64,000 nucleotides of DNA, taken from Mikania micrantha (taxonomy: Eukaryota; Streptophyta; Magnoliopsida; Asterales; Asteraceae). Position 1 is the stretch's first letter; every line of letters begins with the position of its first letter. Positions 1-10,400 of the stretch are shown piece by piece. The position numbers and the translations under genes are program-made. The notes beneath the pieces are model-generated. The model did not search any database. It was not told where the DNA came from and was given only the letters and a program-made list of their open reading frames with translations. The stretch is from positions 47,477,161 to 47,541,160 of the forward strand of contig CM018695.1 of the NCBI GenBank assembly GCA_009363875.1. Reading direction: 5' to 3'.

Positions 1-529
1 ACATGTATAAAACCATTTATGTAAAACAGATATAAAACAGTTTAGTGCACCTTTTATAAAACCTTTTAGTAGAAATTGTTTAACAATTGATAAAACCATT
101 ACAACAGTTGGTAATTCCTTTTTAAAATAGTTGAGAAATTCCTTGAACTTGTAAAGTGAACCTGTAATAGTTGAATAGTAACATGAATCATGTATATGAA
201 ATATGATTTGCATAGAAAGTTTTTGGTCACGTGTTCCACCCCAAAACAGTTGTAAAATAGTAAAAGAGGGGCTAATGTTCTCACCTGAGAGCAGTAGACT
301 CTGAACCAGAACAAGTAGCAAGTAGCAAACAAGACTTCTAACTGGTTCCTATATCATTGTAATCATACATAGAATATAAGATTTGTGATATTGCATTCTT
401 TGATTGATTGATTGACTTGGATTATTTTGATCTGGATTAACCATTGAATAAGTTATTTTTATGTTTAAAAATGTTGCACGGATCCCGATCGAATACTTAG
501 TTCAAATTTTTTGATTCGTTATCCCTACA

Positions 530-950
530 ACCAGCGAACCTTATGGTTCGTCTACCCTAGCTTCGGCAATATCCATCCAAGATTCGCAGACCTGAGGTTT
601 GGCCGCCCTAGGGTCGTTCAGCTCTTCAGGTTCGCCCGAACCTAGAGGTTCGTTCACCTCTCAGGTTCGCCAGAACCTTTAGGTTCGTTGCCCTGCAGGT
701 TCGTCTAAGTGAAGGTTCGTCGCCCCTGCAGGTTCCTCTGGATAAGGGTTCGTCGCCCTGCAGGTTCGCTTGAAAGGTTCGTTCCACAGGTTCGCCAGAA
801 CCAGAGGTTCGTTACTCTGCAGGTTCGCCTCTATAGGTTCGCCCCTACAGGTTCGCCTCTATAGGTTTGCCCCTACAGGTTCGCCACTATAGGTTCGCCC
901 CTACAGGTTCGTCTCTATAGGTTCGCCCCTACAGGTTTGCCTGATCGTGA
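530..950. repeat. GGTTCG degenerate motif tract, ending in a 28-bp tandem repeat
   Basis: The hexamer GGTTCG, usually followed by CC or TC, recurs dozens of times. From about 815 to 945 it becomes regular: a 14-bp half unit AGGTTCGCCYCTAY, doubled to a 28-bp unit in about four copies. It sits in the presumed R/U5 part of LTR-L. The reverse complement motif CGAACC fills the matching place in the oppositely oriented LTR at 2510-7199. Confidence 0.85.
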
Positions 951-1350
951 TTCAGCGATGGTTCATGACGAAATCGCGATTTATCCACAATAGATAGTGA
1001 TTTTCAGTGGGTAATCATGCGAAACCTCATTTAGAACATGTAAGAATTAAAATGGTGTGTTAAAACCCGGTTTTAAAAGAAAGGAGATGATGAATAGTAG
1101 AATACCCTTGAATCCGAAACTTCTCTCTAAGAATCCGGCTTGAATAGCTCGATGTAGCTCCGATCCTTGGTAGTGCAAGCTTCCTTTCGTCGAGGGGATC
1201 GTTTTGATATGCTATAGCGCGATTTGGCGATGTATTGAAGAAGATCTTGATGTTTTAATGGTGGATTTGTAGTGTGAGAGTGAGATGGCGAAAATTTTAG
1301 AGAGAGAGGGAGAGATGGCTGCAATTGTGAAGAAGATGGGGGAAATTAAG

Positions 1351-1360
1351 GGCTTTTATG
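1351..1360 (-). promoter_or_regulatory. TATA-like box of LTR-L
   Basis: Minus-strand CATAAAAGCC, followed downstream (toward lower coordinates) by a CT-rich leader. The same order is seen in the terminal LTR of the tandem array at 23546. Assigned by position and sequence only. Confidence 0.45.
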
Positions 1361-1760
1361 CCCCGGGTGGTTCCCCGCGTGTTCGGTCTCGCTTGGTGTC
1401 ACTTTCGCGTATTTTTACGCGTTTTAAAATAAAAGAGTTGTTATTCTCATTATTTTGATGAGTTTCAAAATTGTAAAATGTAAGTAAAATATTTTACTTA
1501 TTTTTATTTGTTCGTTCAAAATCCGACCGTTAAACGACTACAATTACGTGTATACTCATAATTGCGTACGTTTTTCGGTCGTATTATTTATTTATTATCG
1601 TTTACTCATAATTACAAGTTCAACATTCGTATCTTTATGGATCGTCACCCAAAACTATACTCAGTCTCGCTTACACATTACGATTTTTGTTTAATTAATT
1701 CATTTGTCATACTATTCGTCACAACACTACACACTAACACTATCCCATTACACCGAACAC

Positions 1761-1835
1761 AGTATAGGTATAGGGCATACCTAGAGTCCAGCAAACTGCC
1801 TTATCTACGCCAGCCCACCACTGTTTCGATATAAT
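1761..1835 (-). promoter_or_regulatory. Conserved LTR core module, single copy in LTR-L
   Basis: On the minus strand it reads GGTGGGCTGGCG, then about 25 bp, then GTATGCCCTATACC. This is the same core found twice in each of the LTRs at 2510, 22431 and 30010. Here it lies about 190-260 bp inside the LTR start, close to its place in the tandem-array family. Function unknown. Confidence 0.6.
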
Positions 1836-2021
1836 ACAATACTGTTCTTGTCTAGCGTAATCGACTATAAATAAATAATACATACTTGTTCCTAATTGAA
1901 TAAGGTCCTATCACACACAAACACAATCATGAACACTTGAATCACATTGGAAATACTGAATAAAATAAATAGTGTACTATCACTGTTTATGACTACCATG
2001 ACTAAATGCACAGATGTTACA

Positions 2022-2509
2022 CAAAGCATAGCAATAAGACGAGCAAAACTCTGAAGCAATGTTTGACAAACCATACTTGAGGCAAAGATATCGGAAGACG
2101 AAAACAAGATACATCTGATTCATGATGAATAAGTCAACATGAAAGACTCATTGTATGTGGGATCAGATGGTATAAATGACATAGAACTAAGCACGTTGCA
2201 ACTTAGAGGATAGATCATAAGGAATGATTGGCTGATTAACTCTTGATCAAATCGATCGAGGTAAAGTGAAAAGCCTACACATACAGTTCATAGACAAATC
2301 AATAGGAACTACGGAGATGTAAAGTCAAGCACTGAACGAAACCGTATTCCAACTACTAAGACTTAGTGGGAACTCCAAACGTAACCCAGAGTTCAATTGG
2401 GAGCGTAGGGACATCACACCAAACAAAGTTGTCCTACTTGTTACAAAGGAAGCTGTTATTGATAATAACTTTTAAATTTCGGGACGAAATTTCTTTAACA
2501 AGGGGAGAC
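2022..2509 (+). pseudogene. Decayed integrase/chromodomain end and polypurine tract of Tekay-like element A
   Basis: The end of a chromoviral polyprotein is recognisable in one frame near 2367-2450: NSKRNPEFNWERRD matches the usual chromovirus C-terminus pattern (N-S-x-R-x-P-E-F-x-W-E-R). Upstream, to 2022, the coding match is badly broken by stops and shifts. The segment ends in AATTTCGGGACGAAATTT and a purine-rich AAGGGGAGAC directly before TG of the next LTR, the expected polypurine tract. This makes the LTR at 2510 a 3' LTR. The left side is cut by LTR-L, and the rest of the element lies outside the window. Confidence 0.68.
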
Positions 2510-3293
2510 TGTAACATCTGTGCCGGAATCATTACCGGAATAGTAATTAGTACAGTAAATTGCACAGTAACTCAAGTACAAACTACGTGAACTAGGTAAA
2601 TACTATGGACACTTGATGCTAAACACAAACTATTATGCTATTGTTTCGAAATCTGAATTAAACCTTATGATTTAACAGTCAGAAACACGTCAGACAACAC
2701 TGAACAGGTACACACATGCTTGATTTGATACTATTAGGTTTAAACGTGTGTGAGGATAAACAGAACAAAAACATTACAGTTGTTGTTACAGAATGCTAAA
2801 CCGACGAATTATTCGTATAGGTGACGATCTGTACGAATAGATCTGAAAGTTTAACGATCTGAGATAATGACTGAAGAGGAGAAAACAAAATCAGAAAGTG
2901 AAACGTACGATCGTGTTCGTACAGTCAGCGCTCTGTACGAAAACGCGCGTAAGTGACGTTTTCTGACGAAACGAAAACGAAGACGATACGAACGATAATA
3001 AATTTAAGGAAATATAATATTTCCTATTTTACAATTTTGAAACTCATCATAAATAAATTAAAAAGAAACTATTTTAACTAAAATACGCGAAAGAGATAAC
3101 AAAACGTTCGAAATAATTAATTACGATAAATAATTTAAAACAAATAAATTTTAAAGATTATTTGGAATCACAACCTTAAAAACGTAAGCTAAAACTAATT
3201 TCTAATTAAATTACAAAAACGTGCGCGTTACGTTTCGGAAACGCGATGAAAACACGAACCGAGCAACCGAAACGAACCCGAACACCCCCGGGG

Positions 3294-3301
3294 TATTTAA
3301 A
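3294..3301 (+). promoter_or_regulatory. TATA-like box of LTR A
   Basis: TATTTAAA, followed 30-60 bp later by a CT-rich leader (CTCTCTATCTCTCTCTC), as in the other LTRs of the window. Position suggests U3 is about 800 bp and R/U5 nearly 3.9 kb. Confidence 0.45.
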
Positions 3302-3699
3302 CTCTAAAAGAGGCATTTATTTCATTTTTATCTATTCTCTCTATCTCTCTCTCTAAAACCACTAGCCATCCACTCTCTCTCACTCTAAGATTTTCATCTT
3401 CAACCCTCAAGATCTTGGCCATTTGTTGATGAAATCATGTGTTTTGGTGCTCACTTGAAGCTTTTGAGGTCCTCTACCTAGAAGTACGAAAGATTGGAGA
3501 AGATAACCGCTGAAATACGAGGTATGGAGCTTGAAAGTTCAAAGAAATTAGGGTTTTGGTACACCCCGTCGCCCACACACACTCAAACAGTGTGAAACCA
3601 TAACACACACACACACCTCACACCACTAATTCTTGACCTGTGCGTAGCAGCACCATGGGGAGAGCCTAATCAACGGTTTCAGCTTGATGATGGGGGCGA

Positions 3700-4145
3700 A
3701 CACTCAGGTTCGTGGAAGGATGTGCAGCCGAGCATCATACTGGCGAACCTATGGGTATGAATTTAATCAGCCAAGCCTTCGGCTACAAGCCTTCCATGGC
3801 CGAAGCTAGTAGCAGCGAACCCTGCATCCCAGAGCAAACCCTTGACCGAACCTACACCACCGAACCTGTGTTGGTCTGTGCAATGGCCGAACCTTCATCT
3901 TCATCAAACGAACCATTGGTTGCGTGCGAACCTTGCATAGGAACCGAACCTTCTCTGGAAAACCCTAGTCAAACCTTCGGCCGACAACAACAACCGCCGA
4001 ACCTCATGTCTGGATCGCGAACCTTTCTGTCGAACCTGTTGCACCATTAGCGAACCCATTGGAACCAAACCCTAGCCGAACCTATGCGTCATGAACTGAT
4101 GAGAGACGAACCTAGTTGAACTAAACTTTGGCCGAACCTTGTTTC
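3700..4145. repeat. CGAACC degenerate motif tract in LTR A
   Basis: CGAACC (often CCGAACCT) recurs about 25-30 times. A 112-codon open frame crosses it and would be rich in Glu-Pro; this follows from the repeat and I do not call it a gene. It matches, in reverse complement, the GGTTCG tract of LTR-L. Confidence 0.85.
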
Positions 4146-5199
4146 CCCTTCCCAAACCTTGGAGCTATGTAGTTCATCTTTCGGTCGACCCACACAATTC
4201 TGGTTCGGTCATGTTGAATGCATGCAGCCCAATGTATTGTACATGGCCCAAGGATTACCATGGGTTTTGGGCCAGAACTTAAAAGTCGGCCCACATCAAT
4301 TAAACTCGGCCCCATAGTTAATGAGACCAACCTAATAACAATTGATTTGACACACGCTATGGTTTGGATCGGGATACTCTATTCGGCCTAAAGCCACACA
4401 TTCGGCCCATGGGAATAACTTAACCATAAACCTGTTTGGGCCCAAATGATCAACCGACTTAAGGAAGTTATTAGGCCCAATTCGTGACGATTAATCCAGC
4501 CCAGCACTTTTAACCGGCCCAGTAAATTGTGAATAGGCCCAAACCCTTTTCTTTCTTTCAGCCTAATATCATTGGATTAGCCTATATGATTAGTATGGCC
4601 ACACACAATTTACATCGGCCCAATAGTTGATTAATTCGACCCAACCCTTGACATTCGGTCCAAATAGATTTCCCGACACATTATGTGAATCGACTCGTTT
4701 AAACAATGGTTTAACAAACACCTTAGATTGACAACTTGCAGGAGGTTGTTAACCTAACTTAATACAAAAGTGATGGAATTTCACTGATTAATGAACAACA
4801 TACAATATAATGTTTTACTCATAAATCAGGTTAACAAGTGATTTTAAGGAGTAATAAACCAACTTTAGTTCAAAACAGATAAATGAAGGGAAATCTATTA
4901 CAGTTGAACTAGGGCCAAATGAAGATTGATACTTACAAGGGTTAGCCAACTTTCGGACTAACACTAACACTTACATGCACACGAATCATTACAACATATA
5001 CTTATAAGATACAACAACATGAAACCAATACAGGAGCGTGAATACTACAACAAATTCAACAACGAGCGTGCGCATTCTTGATATACTTAGTCAACCACTT
5101 CAAATACAAGGTGAGTTCATTTGTCCCTTTTCAAACATATTTGTTTTACCTTGGGACTGAGAAGCATGTTATACATTTTAAACAATTATTGAAATGTTC

Positions 5200-5760
5200 A
5201 TTAAATGTTTTTTACACATATTCATGATGCTTATATTAACACTTAAGCTTGAAACTCTTACTTGGGAAGCTACAAACTAGATGCTTAAACTATGCGCTTG
5301 ATGCTTATGCTATAAACTATATGCTTAAACTACATGCTTGATGCTAAAGCTTGAACGCTTACGCTAAATGCTAATACTTCATACACTCATTTTAAAAGCT
5401 AATACTATTTACACATATTCTAAATACTAATACTTTATACATTTTTTAAAAAGTTAATATCTCACACTTTTAATCTTAATGCTAATTCAGTTTACACTTG
5501 TACTTAGTGGCTTAAAACTCTCGAAACTTTTAAATGCATAAGAATGACAAATACTAAAACTAGAAATGCTTTTGAAAACTATACTTATGTAAGCTTGAAA
5601 ACTTAAACTCAGAAAGACTCATTTGCTCAAAAGGCTATAAAAGGCTGAAATACTTGAATGCTCGATGTGCTTGAAATGCTTGAAACAATTGAATGCTCGA
5701 TATGCTTGGAATACTTGAAACACTTGAATGCTTTGTAAACTTGAAATGCTCAGACAACAG
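5200..5760. repeat. ATGCTTGAAA-type short repeat tract in LTR A
   Basis: Irregular repeats of about 10 bp (ATGCTTGAAA, ATGCTTAAAC, ATGCTAATAC). Non-coding. Confidence 0.7.
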
Positions 5761-6090
5761 GCTGATTGACCATCGCGTCTTGACATTGGTCAAGCCCAAC
5801 TAGTCATCAGTTAAACTATGGGAATGCTCTATACTTGTATGCTTAAGCTATCGGACATCGTAAGACAGACTGTTGGCCGCCGCGTGTTGACCTGTGTGTC
5901 AACCCCTACTAGTCATCAGTGTTCTTCGTTGTCAGACATCGTAAGACCGACTGTTGGCCATTGCGTCTTGACATTGGTCAAGCCATACTAGTCATCAGTG
6001 CTCTTCGTTGTCAGAATCATGTAAGGCAGACTGATTGGCCGACGCGTCTTGACAGTGGTCAAGCCATACTAGTCATTCAGTGTCCTTCTT
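5755..6090. repeat. Four ~90-bp tandem repeats in LTR A
   Basis: Each unit contains CAGACTG-TTGGCC-GCGTCTTGACATTGGTCAAGCC-ACTAGTCATCAGTG with changes. The inner TTGACATTGGTCAA is a short inverted repeat (TTGAC/GTCAA) kept in most copies. Confidence 0.75.
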
Positions 6091-6299
6091 GATTCGTCCA
6101 TGGTTATGACGAGTGAATAGAATGATTTTGGTTTCTTCTAGCTGACTTTGTGTCATCTTGAGGATTCCTCTGTCAAAACACGTCGCGAGTCATATTTAGT
6201 ACCGTTATGGATGGATGCTGAATTCCTTAAGGTGTTCCGCTGTCCATAATGGTGACTCTCAAACTTGATGCTCTAATACTACTTGGTGCGTGTTGAAAC

Positions 6300-6735
6300 T
6301 TACGATCAGAACACTTAAAGCTATGATGGGATTTGATGGTGGGTAAAATTCTTAATTATCATTAACAGCAATGTCCTATGTTGCTTAGTATGTGGTGGGA
6401 CGGCGTCTGGGCGGGTTGTAGGCTCGACTCAGGGGTATGCCCTATATATAAGCATACCGAACCGGATGATACAGGTGATGTTAATGAGATTAAGGTTGTT
6501 ACCAAAGGGATCTGGGAATGCTATTGGGTAGATAACTTAAACTTTTAAACAGGATGCTTGAAACTATGATGTAATTGAATGGTAGGTAAAATGCTTAATT
6601 ATCATTAACAACAATGTCCTATGTGGCTTAGTATGTGGTGGGACGGCGTCTGGGCGGGTTGTAGGCTCGACTCAGAGGTATGCCCTATATATAAGCATAC
6701 CGAGTTGGATGATACAGGTGGTGTTAATGAGGTTA
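6300..6735 (+). repeat. Duplicated ~242-bp core module in LTR A
   Basis: Two copies in direct repeat. The conserved heart runs GTGGTGGGACGGCG, TCTGGGCGGGTTG, GCTCGACTCAG, then GTATGCCCTATATATAAGCA. GTATGC and GCATAC flank CCTATATATAA as a perfect inverted repeat. Copies lie at about 6361-6480 and 6603-6722. The same heart is duplicated in LTR B and in the tandem-array LTRs. Confidence 0.85.
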
Positions 6736-7199
6736 AGGTTTTACCGAAGAGGTTTGCAAAACTATTTTTCAAATACTAAAATTATATGAACTCACCAACC
6801 ATTGTCTTGACTTTGTTTTCTTACATGCTTTCTCAGGTGACGTACAGGAATAAGCTAAGGCTAAGGAATGCATACTAGGATGCCTAGTTAGAGGACCTAG
6901 TATATTTTGAAAAGCACATGTTTTGATGAACGTTGTGAAGCTATTTGATATCTTGTACCGATACAAGATAGAAAACATCTGATTCTTTTGATAGGTTTAC
7001 TTAGTTAAATTATCAAACATTAACAGTTGTAATTTAACTTTGTAATCCTAGTTTAATGTTATATTGTGCATTGGTTATTATTAACATTGATGATATGTAA
7101 ACAATCTGATCATCACGATTATCACTCACGATATCGCACCCCGAGAACCTTCTGCCCGACGGGAAAGCCGATCCCTTCCCGCCGGCTCGGGGTGTGACA

Positions 7200-7982
7200 G
7201 AGCCCATAGAACATGTGGTTGTTCTTCCAGCCATGCAGCTTTGCTTCTCCCGAGTCTCATTTTGATTCCTTCCACGATGCTTCTGTTTACTCTTTCGACC
7301 TGTCCATTCGCCTGGGGTGGGCAATGAACATGAAGATTTGCTCAATATGGAATTAGATACACCATCCGCGGAAAGGATTGCTGTCAAACTGCTTCCCATT
7401 TTCATTGACAATTGTTCCTGGTAAGCCAAATCGACATACAATATTCTCCCATATGAAGCACTTTACCGCTTGTACTGTGATTTTGGCTAATGGTTTGGAT
7501 TCCACCCATTTGGTGAAGTAATCAACTGCTACTACTAAGAACTTTACCTTCCCTACGGCTTCGGGGAATGGTCCAAGGATATCGATGGCCCACTTTTGGA
7601 AAGGCCAGGATGAGTTCACTGGTATCATGTCTTGTTGTGGGAGCTTTGGAATAGGTGCATGCACCTAACAGCTATCACATTTTTTTATGGTTTCAAGAGT
7701 TGTTTTGTACATACCGGGCCAATAATAGCTTGCTTTCTTTGCTTCGGCGGAAACTGATTTTGGTCCTGCGTGTAGGCCACAGATACCCTCTTGTATTTCC
7801 CGTACAATGTATATTGCTTCCTCCCCATCAATGCACTTCAAGGATGGTCCTAAGTATGAATTTCAGTTTAAGCTCCTATCAATCATCTCGTATTGCAATG
7901 ACTTTAGCCACACGTGTCTGGGTTCCTCCCTACCAACGGGCAGGTACCCTTGCTAGAGAAACTCTACAATTGGTGTCGTCCA
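7200..7982 (-). pseudogene. Integrase of Tat element J (truncated, frameshifted)
   Basis: Integrase inserts retrotransposon cDNA into the genome. Between 7664 and 7353 one frame gives WPFQKWAIDILGPFPEA, then VDYFTKWVESKPLA and IVCRFGLPGTIVNENGKQF, the core-domain signature with first Asp in AIDILG. The second acidic position reads NENGKQF where DNGxQF is usual, so the second catalytic Asp appears changed. After a frame change the HPQANGQVERVNRS box (third acidic residue, Glu) is legible near 7290-7320. Sequence ends at 7200, where LTR A is inserted, so the C-terminal domain is lost. The zinc-finger part (7665-7982) is only faintly legible. Confidence 0.78.
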
Positions 7983-8465
7983 TCACATTAAAGTGTCGAC
8001 TTCCTTCACTTCCATTGTTGGTCTTTGAATCGAAGGTTTAGCAAGTATTTCGACTCGTATTTTTGTCTCTGTATTGTTGATTGCTGCAGATGCTAGTTTA
8101 CTAAGGGCATCTGCTTTCCGGTTCATGTTCTTGCTCTCATGAGTCACATAACACATCTGAAATGCCTTTGTCTCTTTAATGGCTTGTTCTATGTATTGTT
8201 TCGTAGTGTCTTCTTTTTCCTTGTATGAGATGTTTATCTGGTTCACGACTAGTAGTGAATCGACATGCACCTCTAATTTTTTAAACATCAGGGTTGAAGC
8301 CATTCTCAGGTATGCCAACAACGCCTCGTATTTAGCCTCATTGTTGGTGCTGGGAAAATCAAAACGGATTGCATGTGCGAGCTCCACTCCTTCTGGTGTT
8401 GTAAGGATGAATCTTGCTCCATTTCCCTCACTGTTGAAGGAGCCATCTGTGTGCAGCTTCCACAC
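7983..8465 (-). CDS. Archaeal-type RNase H domain of Tat element J
   Basis: 160 codons open. This extra RNase H domain of Tat elements lies between RT-RNase H and integrase. All four expected acidic motifs are visible in order: HTDGSFNSEGNGA (Asp), NNEAKYEALLAYL (Glu), HVDSLLVVNQ (Asp) and NRKADALSKLAS (Asp). It is part of a polyprotein, not a separate gene; the Met at its start is simply the first in the frame. The best-kept domain of this element. Confidence 0.82.
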   Translation of the reverse strand: MWKLHTDGSFNSEGNGARFILTTPEGVELAHAIRFDFPSTNNEAKYEALLAYLRMASTLMFKKLEVHVDSLLVVNQINISYKEKEDTTKQYIEQAIKETKAFQMCYVTHESKNMNRKADALSKLASAAINNTETKIRVEILAKPSIQRPTMEVKEVDTLM

Positions 8466-8562
8466 CTCATCGGTATCATCTTTCGCATAATCTGTTGCTT
8501 CAGTGTAGTATTGGGTGGAGCTTTTGTAAGGAAGTCAGCCAGGACTGTCCCTTTTAGGCGGA

Positions 8563-9648
8563 TCACGGGAGGTATTCGATTTTAAATTCCCCAAGCCCTA
8601 TTGTCCATTTTTCCATCCTCCTGGATATTTCAGGGCGTCTTAGTATCTGCTGGATAGGGAGGTTAGTTACGACGTGAATGGGGTGGGCCTGAAAATATCT
8701 CCTTAACTGTTGGGATGCATGCACTAATGCAAAGGCTGCTTTTTCCATGCTGGTATACTTTTCCTCCCCTCCCTCCAACGTTCAGCTAATGAAATAAATT
8801 GGTACTTGGTTATGTTCATACTTCACAATTAACACCGTACAGATGGCCTTTTCCGACGTGGAGAGATATACTAGAATCGTCTCACCAGGGACGGGAGTAG
8901 TGAGGGAGGGTAAGGTGCTAAGGTGTTTCTTTATTTTCCGAAAGGAGGACTAAGCTTCCTAGGTCTAGGTGAAATGATTCTTCTTCAAACATTTTTTCAA
9001 GGTGCTGATGAGCGGTGAGGATCTTTCCGTGATCTTTGAGAAGAATCTGCTCAACACTATTAACCGCCCATTGAATCGTTGTACCTCCTTTAAAAACTTC
9101 AGGGACTCCATGTCCGTGATCGCTTGTACCTTACTTGGGTTCGCTTGAATGCCTTCCTTGGTGACTATCACCCCGAAGAATTTGTCTTCTTGGACCCCGA
9201 AAAAACATTTTCCCGGATTTAGATTCGTCTACGTGCTCCTAAGGGTGTGTAAAGTTTGTTCTATGTCTTCCAGCATTGTATCCTCAACTTTGCTTTTGTT
9301 AACCAAATCGTCTACATATATTTCCAGGTTCTGGCCAATCTGATCCTGAAAGAGTCGATCCAACATTCTTTGGTATGTTGCCCCCGCATTTTTAAGGCCT
9401 AAAGGCATTTTCGTGTAACAATATGTGCCTTCATCGGTGTAGAACATTGCCTTTCCCTCATCCGCTATTGCCATTTGTATCTGGTGATACGCTTTGTAGG
9501 CGTCCAAGAAGCATCTTAGGGGGCGTTCATATAAAGAATCAATTTTGGCATCCATCTCAGGGAGGGGATAACAATCCTTTGGGGTGGCCTTGTTAAGGTC
9601 CTTGAATTCAATACACATTCGCCATTTACTGTCCGGCTTCCTTACCAT
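8563..9648 (-). pseudogene. Reverse transcriptase and RNase H of Tat element J (frameshifted)
   Basis: RT lies at 9648-9229: KPDSKWRMCIEFKDLNKATP, then DCYPLPEMDAKID, GTYCYTKMPLGLKNAGATYQ and the catalytic box YVDDLVNKS (YxDD). The thumb and connection follow at 9171-8965 (VTKEGIQANPSKVQAI), and the classical RNase H end at 8778-8563 (EEKYTSMEKAAFALVHASQQ). It copies element RNA into cDNA and degrades the RNA strand. Frame changes near 9200 and 8800 break the chain. Minus strand throughout, continuous with the domains on either side. Confidence 0.84.
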
Positions 9649-9757
9649 TACTGGGTTCGAAATCCATGTCGGGTATTGGACTTTCCTTACTATCCCGCCG
9701 ACAGCAACTTCCTTGTTTCCTCGTTACGGCCTTGCTTCGCTAAGATCCCATACTTCG

Positions 9758-10400
9758 TCATTTTTGTTTGACTGGTTTGAACCCTAGGTGGGCGTCAATC
9801 CTGTGCTCAGCTTGGCCTCTAAGTACTCCGCACATGTCTCTTGGCACCCATGTGAATATATCATGGTTGAGGATAAGTAGTTCTTTGAGTGTTGTTTTAC
9901 TTTTGTCGCTGAGGCCTCTTCCCACTTTGATTTTTGTTTCTGGGTATTCATCATTTAGTATCCATTCTTCCTCGTCTGCCGGATTGGTGGGCGTGTTCCT
10001 TGCCAAGGATGCAACAATTTCTGATAAGGAACTTACCATGGCAATTCCTCCCGCCGTAGGGAATTTCATCACCCCATGCGTGGTGGACACTATCGCACGT
10101 AGCGCCTTTATCCCAGGTCTACCTAAGATTGCGTTGTATTTGGATGGTGCTCTTATAATATAAAAGGTAAGGTAAATCGTTCTCCTAGTACCTCCTTCCC
10201 GGATGGTAAAAGGCAAGTTAATCTTTCCCATTGACTGCGTTGTTTCCCCTGAGAACCTATCATTACTAACCTATCTTCTTGCCAAAGGCGTCGGACATCA
10301 GAATCGAATCTCCTGAAACAATGTTCATACATGACCTCGGAACCACTTCCGGCATCTACATGAATCCATGCTACCCTGTGGCCTGCAGTAGCAGTTGCTA
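9758..10400 (-). pseudogene. Aspartic protease region of Tat element J
   Basis: Retroelement protease cuts Gag-Pol into working proteins. Near 10375-10335 one minus-strand frame gives VDAGSGSEVMYEHCF, the protease active-site loop of this lineage (D-x-G-S, then S-E-V-M-Y-E-H-C-F). A frame change follows and the rest is open from 10231 to 9758: GKINLPFTIREGGTRR, YNAILGRPGIKALRAIVSTT, then the linker to RT with IFTWVPRDMCGV. The break between active site and body means no active enzyme from this copy. Confidence 0.74.

Larger units (their letters stand above)
1..2021 (-). mobile_element. Chromoviral LTR, reverse orientation, cut by window edge (LTR-L)
   Basis: Read on the minus strand, this starts at 2021 with TGTAACATCTGTGC, nearly the same start as the forward LTR at 2510. 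It contains an element-typical order: a conserved GGTGGGCTGGCG / GTATGCCCTATA core (1761-1835), a TATA-like CATAAAAGCC (1351-1360), a CT-rich leader (GA-rich on the plus strand near 1260-1320), then a GGTTCG motif tract (530-950). The 3' end of the LTR lies left of base 1, so I cannot tell a solo LTR from part of a longer element, and the target duplication cannot be checked. Short open frames inside it look like chance ORFs. Confidence 0.72.
2510..7199 (+). mobile_element. 3' LTR of Tekay-like chromovirus A (4690 bp)
   Basis: Starts TGTAACATC right after a polypurine tract and ends CGGGGTGTGACA. To the right the sequence passes at once into the reverse Tat integrase (7200), so the element is inserted there; the right target site would be GAGCC, but its left partner is outside the window. 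In order it contains an AT-rich U3, a TATA-like box (3294), a CT-rich leader, a CGAACC tract (3700-4145), an ATGCTTGAAA-like tract (5200-5760), four ~90-bp repeats (5755-6090) and two copies of the conserved core (6300-6735). It shares stretches, such as GCTAAACCGACG and CGTATAGGTGACGATCTGTA, with the solo LTR at 30010, so both belong to one family. Confidence 0.85.

Noticed and set aside
1562..1834. 90-codon ORF on the plus strand
   Set aside because: Lies antisense in the U3 of LTR-L, with no domain similarity.
3712..4050. 112-codon Glu/Pro-rich protein
   Set aside because: Fully explained by the CGAACC repeat tract in LTR A.
6440..6465. CCTATATATAA of the LTR core as the main TATA box
   Set aside because: A better TATA box plus CT-rich leader is at the U3/R place in the array LTR and LTR-L, and the core lies far downstream in LTRs A and B. 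Left as unknown.
7034..7441. 135-codon minus-strand ORF
   Set aside because: Chimera across the insertion border at 7199/7200; it mixes LTR A sequence with out-of-frame integrase.
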